Of a stretch of DNA of 13,579 nucleotides, positions 6,678 to 12,990 are shown in pieces. Numbering within the stretch: position 1 is the stretch's first letter; every line of letters begins with the position of its first letter. The stretch is from NCBI GenBank assembly GCA_024636135.1, contig JAGXHP010000008.1, positions 1 through 13,579 on the forward strand. The letters run 5' to 3'. Origin of the DNA: Chloroflexota bacterium. Lineage in GTDB: Bacteria > Chloroflexota > Limnocylindria > QHBO01. The position numbers and the translations under genes were made by a program. The notes under the pieces were generated by a model. The model did no database searches. It had not been told where the DNA came from and worked only from the letters and a program-made list of their open reading frames with translations.

Positions 6678-7841
6678 TTGATCGACCAGCCGCCCGTCCT
6701 TGACGCAACCGAGGCTCGGCTGCGGCGAGCGTACGGCTTCGAGGAGGTCGCCCTCGTTCCCGGTGCCGTGACGGCCGATCCGGCCGAGGTGGAGCTGGGC
6801 ATCGAGATCGGCGGCTTCCGCCTCGCCATTCCCTTCCTGGCGGCAGCCATGGACGCCGTCGCCGATGCGGACTTCGCCGTCCGCATGAGCCGTCATGGCG
6901 GGGCCGCCTTCATCAACCTCGAGGGTCTCTACACCCGCTACGAGGATGCGAGCCCGATCATCGACCGAGTGATCGCCGCCGAGGACGGTCGTGAGGCGGC
7001 CCACATCCTGGCCGAGGCGTACCACCAGCCGATCCGCGACGAGCTGATCACCGCGCTGATCACGCGCATCAAGGCGCAGGGCGGCATCGCCGCGGTGGCG
7101 ACCACGCCGGCTTCCGCCTGGAGCCATGCGGAGATCGCGGCGGAGGCGGGCGCCGATCTGCTGCTCGTGCAATCACAGGTCTCATCGGCCCGTCACATCT
7201 CGACGTCGACACGGGTTCTGTCGCTGGCCGACCTGACCGGCGGCCTGAAGATCCCGGTCCTCGTCGGCAACACGGTGAGCGGGGAGGCCGCCTACCAGCT
7301 CATGCACCAGGGCGCGGCGGGCATCTTCGTGGGCGTCGGTCCGGGTGCCGCCTGCACGACTCGCGAGGTGCTCGGCATCGGCGTTCCCCAGGTGAGCGCC
7401 ACCCTGGAGGTGGCCGCCGCTCGCGACCGATTCGAGCGCGAGACCGGCCGCTACATCCCGATCGTGACCGATGGCGGCATGAAGACCGGCGGCGACGTTG
7501 CCAAGGCCATTGCCTCGGGGGCGGACGCCGTCATGCTCGGCTCACCGTTCGCCGGCGCCGTCGAGGCCCCGGGTCGTGGCTTCAACTGGGGCATGGCGGC
7601 GCCGTCGCCGACCCTGCCGCGCGGCACCCGCATCAAGATCGGCCAGCGGCTGCCACTCGAGCAGATCCTGTTCGGTCCGGCCGAGACGACCCATGGAACC
7701 CAGAATCTTGTCGGCGCACTTCGTCAGTCGATGGCCGCGCTCGGCGTCCGGACGATCCGCGAGATGCACGAGGTCGAAATGGTGATCGCCCCGTCGATCG
7801 CCACGGAGGGCAAGTCCTGGCAGCTGGCCGGCCGCGAGTAG
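6678..7841 (+). CDS. guaB3: GuaB3 family IMP dehydrogenase-related protein
   Basis: 387-aa TIM-barrel protein of the IMPDH/GMPR family, lacking the CBS domains inserted in classical GuaB. GVGPGAACTTRE contains the expected catalytic Cys (residue 226) that attacks IMP, and TDGGMKTGGDVAKAIASGADAVMLGSPFAG is the phosphate-binding region. The length and the absence of CBS domains point to the GuaB3 group (actinobacteria, cyanobacteria, Chloroflexota); a cyanobacterial member has been reported to have IMP dehydrogenase activity, so conversion of IMP to XMP is plausible. TTG 6678 is chosen because of the strong GAGGAGG before it and the family N-terminus. It probably heads the group running through the winged-helix gene. 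Confidence 0.92.
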   Translation: MIDQPPVLDATEARLRRAYGFEEVALVPGAVTADPAEVELGIEIGGFRLAIPFLAAAMDAVADADFAVRMSRHGGAAFINLEGLYTRYEDASPIIDRVIAAEDGREAAHILAEAYHQPIRDELITALITRIKAQGGIAAVATTPASAWSHAEIAAEAGADLLLVQSQVSSARHISTSTRVLSLADLTGGLKIPVLVGNTVSGEAAYQLMHQGAAGIFVGVGPGAACTTREVLGIGVPQVSATLEVAAARDRFERETGRYIPIVTDGGMKTGGDVAKAIASGADAVMLGSPFAGAVEAPGRGFNWGMAAPSPTLPRGTRIKIGQRLPLEQILFGPAETTHGTQNLVGALRQSMAALGVRTIREMHEVEMVIAPSIATEGKSWQLAGRE

Positions 7842-7878
7842 CCGCGCCGGTTCCGTCGTCGAAGCCGGTGCACCTCTC

Positions 7879-8925
7879 CTGACCGAGCAGCTGTCGACCC
7901 GCCGGCTGAACCGCGCACTCCTGGCGCGGCAGCTGCTGCTCGAGCGCCACGATCTGCCGATCCCGGAGGCGCTGAAACGGATGGGCGGCATCCAGAACCA
8001 GTACGCGCCGAATGCCTACCTGCGCCTGTGGTCGTGCCTCACCGACTTCCGGGCCGCGGACCTGACCGCGGCCTACGAACAGAACGCGGTGGTGCAGGGC
8101 ACCCTGATGCGTGGGACGATCCACGCCGTCGCAGCGGGCGACTACCACCCGATGGCGGCGGGGCTTCGCGGCATGCGGCGAGCGTGGGCGCGCCGAGTGC
8201 ACCGCGGAACTGATGCGGACCGGGACGCCACCGTTGCCGCCGTCGTCCGCTCTCTGTCCGGCCGCGAGGTTCCGCGAGCCGCGTTGCAGGCGCTGCTCGA
8301 GGGCGCGGCGCCGTCGATCACCGCCACGATCGACACCGATGCCGAGCTGCTTCGCGTTCCGCCATCGGGCACCTGGCAGCGTCGTCGTGCCGACCTCTAT
8401 GCCCTGGCGGACGACCGCATCGGCCACGCTGAGGTCAGCGAGGCGGATGGCCTGAAACACCTGGCTCGCCGCTACCTCGGCGCATTCGGACCGGCCGCGG
8501 TGGGGGACATCGCCAGTTTCATCGGCATGCCGGTCACACCCCTGAAGCCGGTGCTTGCCTCGATGGACCTGCGCGAATTTCGGGACGAGGCCGGGAAGCA
8601 GCTGCTTGACCTTCCGGACGCCCCGTTGCCGGACGAAGACACCTCGGCGCCCGTTCGCTTCCTCCCGACCTGGGACGCGATGCTGCTCGTCCACGCGCGC
8701 CGGACCGGGGTGATCCCGGAGACCTATCGGCCGATGATCTTCCACACCACGATGCCGCCCTCGTACCCGACCGTCCTGGTCGATGGCCAGGTGGCGGCGA
8801 CCTGGCGCTGGGATGACGACGAGGTCCGAGTGGAAGCGCTGCGACCGCTCCTGCCCCACGAACGGCACGCCATCGATGAGGAAGGCGAGCGCCTTGCCGC
8901 CTTCCACCGGGAGGCATCGGCGTAG
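7879..8925 (+). CDS. Winged-helix DNA-binding domain protein (HTH_42 family)
   Basis: Belongs to the winged-helix family (HTH_42, formerly DUF1006), whose members include DNA glycosylases related to AlkX/YcaQ that act on crosslinks or alkylated bases; the specific role here is unknown. Recognisable stretches are LNRALLARQLLLERH, the AVVQGTLMRGTIHAV core, AFGPAAVGDIASFIGM and FLPTWDAMLLVH. The first ATG is 7981, but the ~34 residues encoded just upstream (from LTEQLSTRRLNRALL) match the usual family N-terminus, so the true start is probably CTG 7879, giving 348 aa. No ATG, GTG or TTG exists in frame between the stop at 7783 and 7981. No clear ribosome-binding site is visible. It lies 37 bp after guaB3. 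Confidence 0.85.
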   Translation: MTEQLSTRRLNRALLARQLLLERHDLPIPEALKRMGGIQNQYAPNAYLRLWSCLTDFRAADLTAAYEQNAVVQGTLMRGTIHAVAAGDYHPMAAGLRGMRRAWARRVHRGTDADRDATVAAVVRSLSGREVPRAALQALLEGAAPSITATIDTDAELLRVPPSGTWQRRRADLYALADDRIGHAEVSEADGLKHLARRYLGAFGPAAVGDIASFIGMPVTPLKPVLASMDLREFRDEAGKQLLDLPDAPLPDEDTSAPVRFLPTWDAMLLVHARRTGVIPETYRPMIFHTTMPPSYPTVLVDGQVAATWRWDDDEVRVEALRPLLPHERHAIDEEGERLAAFHREASA

Positions 8926-8928
8926 GAT
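8923..8928 (+). promoter_or_regulatory. TAnnnT -10-like element 7 nt before the NTF2-like gene
   Basis: TAGGAT overlaps the stop codon of the winged-helix gene and ends exactly 7 nt before ATG 8936. This geometry resembles leaderless promoters. AGGA within it could instead act as a weak ribosome-binding site. Confidence 0.3.
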
Positions 8929-8935
8929 TGCCAGC

Positions 8936-9316
8936 ATGAATCGAACCGATGTGCAGACATGGCTCGACCGCTACGTCGATGCGTGGCGCACCAACGAGCG
9001 CACCACGATCGAGCAGCTCTTCACCGACGACGCGGTCTACGCCTACCGCCCCTGGGAGAGTGGCGACCACACCGTTCGCGGCCGCGACGCGATCGTGGCG
9101 AACTGGCTCGAAGAGGCGGATGCGCCCGGAACATGGGACGCACACTACGAGCCGTACGTGGTCGAAGATGACCGAGCGGTCGCCATCGGCTGGAGCCGAT
9201 ACGACCCGGTCGGTGACGCGCCGGAGAGGATGTACCACAACGCCTTCCTCCTCCGTTTCTCGCCGGATGGTCGTTGCGCCGAGTTCCACGAGTACTACAT
9301 GCTCGAAGGGAGCTGA
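8936..9316 (+). CDS. NTF2/SnoaL-like family protein
   Basis: 126-aa protein with the cone-shaped NTF2-like fold signature: a first helix (DVQTWLDRYVDAWRTNE), the LFTDDAVYAYRPW strand, VRGRDAIVANW, and a C-terminal strand ending in FHEYYMLEG. Such proteins bind small hydrophobic ligands or act as isomerases, hydrolases or polyketide cyclases; no function can be assigned. ATG 8936 is 10 bp after the stop of the winged-helix gene. The stop at 9314-9316 overlaps the probable CTG start of the metallo-beta-lactamase gene. Confidence 0.88.
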   Translation: MNRTDVQTWLDRYVDAWRTNERTTIEQLFTDDAVYAYRPWESGDHTVRGRDAIVANWLEEADAPGTWDAHYEPYVVEDDRAVAIGWSRYDPVGDAPERMYHNAFLLRFSPDGRCAEFHEYYMLEGS

Positions 9317-10104
9317 GCACGGTCTGGCGCGAGGTCGGAGACCGCATCTGGATCCGCCGATACGAATCGCTCGATCAGACGATCGGCGTCATCGGCGGGC
9401 GCAGCGGCCTCGTCGTGATCGATACCCGTGCACATCATCGAGCTGCGGACGAGCTCCGTCACGATCTGCGCACCCTCCCCGGAGAGGTGGTTGCGGTCGT
9501 CAACACCCACGGTCATTGGGACCACGCGTTTGGGAACGCCCGGTTCGCACCGCTGCCGATCTGGGGCCATGCGCGCTGTGCTCGAATGGTCACCGAGCGC
9601 GGTGAAGAGGCACGCGCTCGATTGATGCGCCAGGATCCCGGCGAACCGTTCGACGAGGTCGTGCTGACCCCACCGACGCACAGCTTCGAGGATTCCGCGA
9701 CGCTCGAGCTCGAGGATCGCCAGGTCGAGCTTGTCCACCTGGGACGCGGGCACACGGACAATGACGTGGTCATCAGCGTGCCCGATGCCGCCGTGCTGTT
9801 CGCAGGCGATCTTCTCGAGAACGCGCCCGCCCCGGCATTCGGAGACAGCTATCCCATCTCGTGGCCCGACACCGGAGAGCGGCTGCTGGCCCTCATCGAT
9901 GGAGCCGTGGTTCCCGGTCATGGCGATCCGTTCGATCGGGCCTTCGCCGAACACCAGGTCGCGAGCCTGCGGACCGTCGCCCAGCTCTGTCGCGACACCA
10001 TCGCGGGGCATATCGGAATCGACGAGCTGATCCGCGAGTCGCCGTTTCCCCCCGAGCCGACGAGCGATGCGCTGGAACGCACGCGGCTCGAGCTGAGTGA
10101 GTAA
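9313..10104 (+). CDS. Metallo-beta-lactamase-fold hydrolase
   Basis: About 263 aa with a complete two-metal MBL centre: THGHWDH (His66, His68, Asp70, His71), GHTDND (His147), GDLLEN (Asp166) and PGHG (His203), numbered from CTG 9313. This is the glyoxalase II/quinoprotein-relay type of MBL hydrolase rather than a proven beta-lactamase; the substrate is unknown. The start is uncertain. TTG 9274 is the only canonical upstream start but adds an arginine-rich stretch (RRVPRVLHARRE) that is the shadow of the NTF2-like gene. CTG 9313, overlapping the previous stop as CTGA directly after AAGGGAG, fits the domain better. It ends within inverted repeats that precede the AAA ATPase gene. Confidence 0.9.
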   Translation: MSTVWREVGDRIWIRRYESLDQTIGVIGGRSGLVVIDTRAHHRAADELRHDLRTLPGEVVAVVNTHGHWDHAFGNARFAPLPIWGHARCARMVTERGEEARARLMRQDPGEPFDEVVLTPPTHSFEDSATLELEDRQVELVHLGRGHTDNDVVISVPDAAVLFAGDLLENAPAPAFGDSYPISWPDTGERLLALIDGAVVPGHGDPFDRAFAEHQVASLRTVAQLCRDTIAGHIGIDELIRESPFPPEPTSDALERTRLELSE

Positions 10105-10112
10105 ACTTACTC
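10099..10112. promoter_or_regulatory. Inverted repeat box 1 upstream of the AAA ATPase gene
   Basis: GAGTAA-AC-TTACTC is a perfect inverted repeat, overlapping the stop of the metallo-beta-lactamase gene. It is AT-rich against a GC-rich background and is likely an operator half of a two-box site. Confidence 0.5.
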
Positions 10113-10120
10113 GAAAGTCT

Positions 10121-10134
10121 GAGTAAAACTACTC
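10121..10134. promoter_or_regulatory. Inverted repeat box 2 upstream of the AAA ATPase gene
   Basis: GAGTA-AAAC-TACTC repeats the sequence of box 1 with a centre-to-centre distance of 22 bp, about two helical turns. It ends 14 bp before the AAA ATPase ATG. TAAAAC within it could serve as a -10 element. Confidence 0.5.
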
Positions 10135-10145
10135 ACCATGGTGAG
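10132..10145. promoter_or_regulatory. Palindrome overlapping the AAA ATPase ribosome-binding site
   Basis: CTCACCATGGTGAG is a perfect 14-bp palindrome. Its right half, GGTGAG, is the only ribosome-binding-like sequence before ATG 10149. It also contains ATG 10138, which opens a four-codon frame (MVSE) whose stop overlaps ATG 10149 as ATGA. Confidence 0.4.
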
Positions 10146-10148
10146 CGA

Positions 10149-11381
10149 ATGAGTCGAGCTCCCAAGGTCTATCGGCGCCCGATCTACGACGAGATCCTCG
10201 AACGCGCCCACGAGCCGCGGCAGTTCATCCAAGTCCTGGCGGGTCCACGCCAGGTGGGAAAAACCACGGTCGCGCGCCAGGTCATGGACGCCATCGGCAT
10301 CCCGGGGCATTTCGCGTCTGCCGATGCACCCGACCCCGAGGACATCGGCTGGATCTACACCCAGTGGCAGATCGGCAGGCAGCAGGCGTCGATGGGGGGT
10401 CGCGCCGGAGGCCTGCTGATCCTGGATGAAGTCCAGAAGATTCGCGACTGGTCCGACGTCGTGAAGGAGCTGTGGGACGAGGACACCGCCGCCGGGACGT
10501 CCCTGCGCGTCATGTTGCTGGGATCCGCGCCGCTGCTGGTGCGGAAGGGACTGTCCGATAGCCTCGCCGGTCGCTTCGAGGTCATCCGGGTCACGCATTG
10601 GACGTTCGCCGAGATGCGCGACGCCTTCGGCTGGGACCTCGACACCTATCTCTTCTATGGCGGCTACCCGGGCGCCGCGCCGCTCATCAAGCGCCACGAG
10701 CGGTGGGAGGAGTACATCCTCGACTCGATCGTCGAGACGAACCTGTCGCGCGACATCCTCCTCCTCAATCGCGTGGAGAAGCCCGCACTGCTGCGGCAGC
10801 TCTTCCGCTTGGCGTGCTCGTACTCGGGGCAGGTGCTGAGCTACACGAAGATGCTCGGCACCCTGACCGATGCCGGCAACACGGTGACGCTGGCGCACTA
10901 CCTCGAGCTGCTCGGCGGTGCCGGGATGGTGACCGGGATCGGCAAGTACTCGGGCTCCGCCGTTCGGCGCCGCGCGTCGAGTCCGAAGCTCCTGGCGCTG
11001 AACACCGCATTGATCACGGCCACGGCACGGACGACGTTTGCGCGGGCGAAGGCCGATCACGAGACGTGGGGCCGGCTGGTCGAGACTGCGGTGGGCGCGC
11101 ACCTGTGGGCGCACGCGGATCCGGATGAGCTCGGCTATTGGCGCGAGGGCAACAACGAGGTGGACTGGGTGGTTCGGCCCGGCAAGCTCATGCGGTCACG
11201 CGATGCGCCGATGGCGATCGAGGTCAAGACCGGTCATCCCCGTGGCACCCCCGGCACGGTTGCCTTCACTCACACGCATCGAGGAGCGCGCGCCCTCATC
11301 GTGGGTCCCGGCGGGATCCCGATCCAGGACTTCCTCTCGGCCCATCCACGCGAATGGCTGGACGGACCGGCCTCGCGTTGA
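10149..11381 (+). CDS. AAA ATPase with DUF4143-type C-terminal domain
   Basis: 410-aa P-loop ATPase of the widespread family with an N-terminal AAA_14-type domain and a C-terminal DUF4143 domain. Walker A is GPRQVGKTT (residues 32-40) and Walker B is LLILDEVQK (Asp93, Glu94). GSAPLLVRKGLSDSLAGRFE is the family sensor region. The C-terminus has Asp339 in NNEVDWVV and Glu358-x-Lys360 in AIEVKTG, the spacing of a PD-(D/E)XK nuclease-like fold to which DUF4143 is related. The role of the family is unclear; members are often single, mobile genes. ATG 10149 is preceded by paired inverted repeats that suggest its own controlled promoter. The gene ends in the half-sites preceding the HTH gene. Confidence 0.9.
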   Translation: MSRAPKVYRRPIYDEILERAHEPRQFIQVLAGPRQVGKTTVARQVMDAIGIPGHFASADAPDPEDIGWIYTQWQIGRQQASMGGRAGGLLILDEVQKIRDWSDVVKELWDEDTAAGTSLRVMLLGSAPLLVRKGLSDSLAGRFEVIRVTHWTFAEMRDAFGWDLDTYLFYGGYPGAAPLIKRHERWEEYILDSIVETNLSRDILLLNRVEKPALLRQLFRLACSYSGQVLSYTKMLGTLTDAGNTVTLAHYLELLGGAGMVTGIGKYSGSAVRRRASSPKLLALNTALITATARTTFARAKADHETWGRLVETAVGAHLWAHADPDELGYWREGNNEVDWVVRPGKLMRSRDAPMAIEVKTGHPRGTPGTVAFTHTHRGARALIVGPGGIPIQDFLSAHPREWLDGPASR

Positions 11382-11428
11382 CCGGCTGTCAACGAAAGTT
11401 GACAGAACGGACAGCCGCGTCGTACGCT
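11377..11428 (+). promoter_or_regulatory. Promoter with overlapping operator half-sites for the HTH/Clp pair
   Basis: Three alternating half-sites GTTGAC (11377-11382), GTCAAC (11388-11393) and GTTGAC (11398-11403) are centred 11 and 10 bp apart, so they lie on one face of the helix. The last two form the perfect inverted repeat CTGTCAAC-GAAA-GTTGACAG (11386-11405). TTGACA at 11399-11404 is a perfect -35, and TACGCT at 11423-11428, 18 bp away, is a plausible -10. Transcription would start at about 11435, at the ATG itself. The first half-site overlaps the AAA ATPase stop codon. Autoregulation by the HTH protein is inferred. Confidence 0.6.
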
Positions 11429-11435
11429 TTGGTCG

Positions 11436-11660
11436 ATGGCCAATGACCCGCAGACCGGCGATCCATCAGCCGCCTTCGCGGCGGTGATCGCGCTGCGACG
11501 CCTCGCGGACCGCATGGAGCGCGAGGCGGTGGATGAGGCGACGGCACGCGGATGGACGTGGCAGCAGATGGCCCAGGCGTTGGGCGTCTCGCGCCAGGCA
11601 GCCCACAAGCGTCACGCGCATCGTCTTCGCGACCGCTCAGCAACCCAGGAGGACAGATGA
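11436..11660 (+). CDS. Small helix-turn-helix DNA-binding protein
   Basis: 74-aa protein, mainly helical, with a clear helix-turn-helix around residues 38-60 (GWTWQQMAQALGVSRQAAHKRH), where ALGVSRQAAHKR looks like the turn and recognition helix. Such small HTH proteins are commonly encoded directly before Clp N-terminal-domain proteins. ATG 11436 has no ribosome-binding site and lies exactly 7 nt after the -10-like TACGCT, suggesting leaderless translation. Its stop overlaps the next start as ATGA (11657-11660). It probably binds the inverted repeat upstream of itself. Confidence 0.85.
   Translation: MANDPQTGDPSAAFAAVIALRRLADRMEREAVDEATARGWTWQQMAQALGVSRQAAHKRHAHRLRDRSATQEDR
11647..11652 (+). 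promoter_or_regulatory. Ribosome-binding site of the Clp N-domain gene
   Basis: AGGAGG inside the end of the HTH gene lies 4 nt before ATG 11657 and selects that start over upstream in-frame options. Confidence 0.75.
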
Positions 11661-12172
11661 ACCCGATACGGATGTTCCGCGAGATGCGGGCGATCAAGGA
11701 TCTGCTGACCGGTGCCGAGGGCATTGCCCGCTCGATGGGTGACGAGCAGTCGGCGGCCGAGCATCTGCTCCCGGCGGCCTTCGACCTTCCCGATGGCTCG
11801 GGCGATCGCGTGCTGGGCCGCTTCGGGCTCGATCGTGAACGCCTCCGGGCCGCAATCGTCGAGCAGCATGCCGCCGCGCTCGTGGCTGCCGGCATGCGAC
11901 CTGAGGTGGCGGCGCAGCTCAGCGATGCGTCCCCGTTCGATCCGCCGACCGGATCCGGAATCTATCGGTCCAGCCCGTCGGCCCAGGAGGCGTTTCAACG
12001 CGCGGGGGCCATGGCCCGATCGGCCCGACGCCCGCTGGTGGGAGCGCATGTCGTGGCCGCAGTCGCTGAGATGGAGCATGGCACCGTTCCGCAGCTCCTG
12101 GAACGCCTCGGCATCGAACGTTCGGCGGTGGCCGCGGCGGCAGCCGATGAGCTCGCCCGGGCTGTATCCTGA
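11657..12172 (+). CDS. Clp N-terminal-domain protein
   Basis: 171-aa protein with similarity to the Clp protease N-terminal (Clp_N) repeat domain: an acidic start, EQSAAEHLLPAAFDLPDG, followed by a second repeat near residues 105-165 (SPSAQEAFQRAGAMARSARRPLVGAHVVAAVAEMEHGTVPQLLERLGI). There is no AAA+ module, so it is a stand-alone adaptor-like protein, perhaps binding Clp substrates or ligands. It is translationally coupled to the HTH gene by the ATGA overlap, a pairing seen in actinobacteria and Chloroflexota. An upstream in-frame extension to 11552 is not supported. Confidence 0.82.
   Translation: MNPIRMFREMRAIKDLLTGAEGIARSMGDEQSAAEHLLPAAFDLPDGSGDRVLGRFGLDRERLRAAIVEQHAAALVAAGMRPEVAAQLSDASPFDPPTGSGIYRSSPSAQEAFQRAGAMARSARRPLVGAHVVAAVAEMEHGTVPQLLERLGIERSAVAAAAADELARAVS
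12165..12170 (+). promoter_or_regulatory. TAnnnT -10-like element 7 nt before the PEP mutase-like gene
   Basis: TATCCT ends exactly 7 nt before ATG 12178, the same distance as at 8923-8928 and 11423-11428. No ribosome-binding site is present before this ATG and no good -35 is seen. It may drive a leaderless mRNA. Confidence 0.35.
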
Positions 12173-12177
12173 GCCTG

Positions 12178-12990
12178 ATGTCGATCTCCGTCGGCGACCG
12201 TCGCGATCGGTTCCGCCGCCTCCATGAGCGCGGGCTCTTCATCATGCCGAACGCCTGGGACATCGGGTCGGCACGGATTCTCGCCAGCATGGGGTTCGAG
12301 GCACTGGCGACGACGAGCCTCGGACATGCAGCGGCACTCGGCAAGCTGGATCTCACCGTGACCCGCGACGAGATGCTCGATCACGTCGAGGCCCTGGCGT
12401 CGGCTGTTGATCTGCCCCTCAACGTGGATGCCCAGCGCTGCTTCGCCGATGATCCGGCGGGCGTCGCGGATACCGTCGCCGAGATGGCCGCGCGCGGCGC
12501 GGCCGGCTGCTCGATCGAGGACTACGATCCGGCCGCCGGCAGGATCGACCCGCTCGAGATTGCCGTCGAGCGGGTGGCCGCCGCCGCCGAGGCGGCGCAT
12601 CGGCATGGCGTCGTCCTGACGGCCCGGGCGGAGAACCACGTCTACGACCTCGGTGACCTCGACGATACCGTTCAGCGGCTCATCGCCTATCGCGACGCCG
12701 GAGCCGATGTCGTCTATGCCCCACGCCTGTCCGACGCCGATGACATTCGGCGCGTGGTGGCCGCCACCGACGCACCGGCCAACGTGCTGGCGGTGCGCAA
12801 CGCCCCATCCGTTCGCGAGCTCGAGGAGATGGGGGTCCGTCGGGTCTCCACCGGCGGCGCCCTGGCCCGCGCTGCGTACGGAGCGCTGGCCGCAGCCGCG
12901 GCGGAGTTGGAGGACGCGGGAACCTCGACCTACATCGACGCCGCGATGACCGGCGCGGACCTGGAGAAGGCGCTCGGCGCGGTCGACTAG
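12178..12990 (+). CDS. Isocitrate lyase/PEP mutase family protein
   Basis: 270-aa TIM-barrel protein of the isocitrate lyase/phosphoenolpyruvate mutase superfamily, members of which cleave or rearrange C-C or C-P bonds of 2-oxo acids. Seen are MPNAWDIGSARIL (residues 23-35), TTSLGHAAALGK, the metal-binding region NVDAQRCFADDP (residues 82-93) and GCSIEDYDP (Glu114, Asp115). In the common family form the first motif reads D-x-E/D-N-G-Y-G; here it is D84-A-Q86-R-C88-F, so the second acidic ligand is replaced by Gln. The exact reaction is unknown. It begins 5 bp after the Clp N-domain gene and ends convergently with the next gene, sharing CTAG. Confidence 0.9.
   Translation: MSISVGDRRDRFRRLHERGLFIMPNAWDIGSARILASMGFEALATTSLGHAAALGKLDLTVTRDEMLDHVEALASAVDLPLNVDAQRCFADDPAGVADTVAEMAARGAAGCSIEDYDPAAGRIDPLEIAVERVAAAAEAAHRHGVVLTARAENHVYDLGDLDDTVQRLIAYRDAGADVVYAPRLSDADDIRRVVAATDAPANVLAVRNAPSVRELEEMGVRRVSTGGALARAAYGALAAAAAELEDAGTSTYIDAAMTGADLEKALGAVD

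Noticed and set aside
7633..8937. Minus-strand 434-aa ORF opposite the winged-helix gene
   Set aside because: Antisense shadow; the plus strand has clear family motifs across the same bases.
11386..11405. CTGTCAAC-GAAA-GTTGACAG hairpin as a terminator of the AAA ATPase gene
   Set aside because: No T-tract follows, and its right arm forms a perfect -35; an operator is the better reading, although a weak terminator role cannot be excluded.
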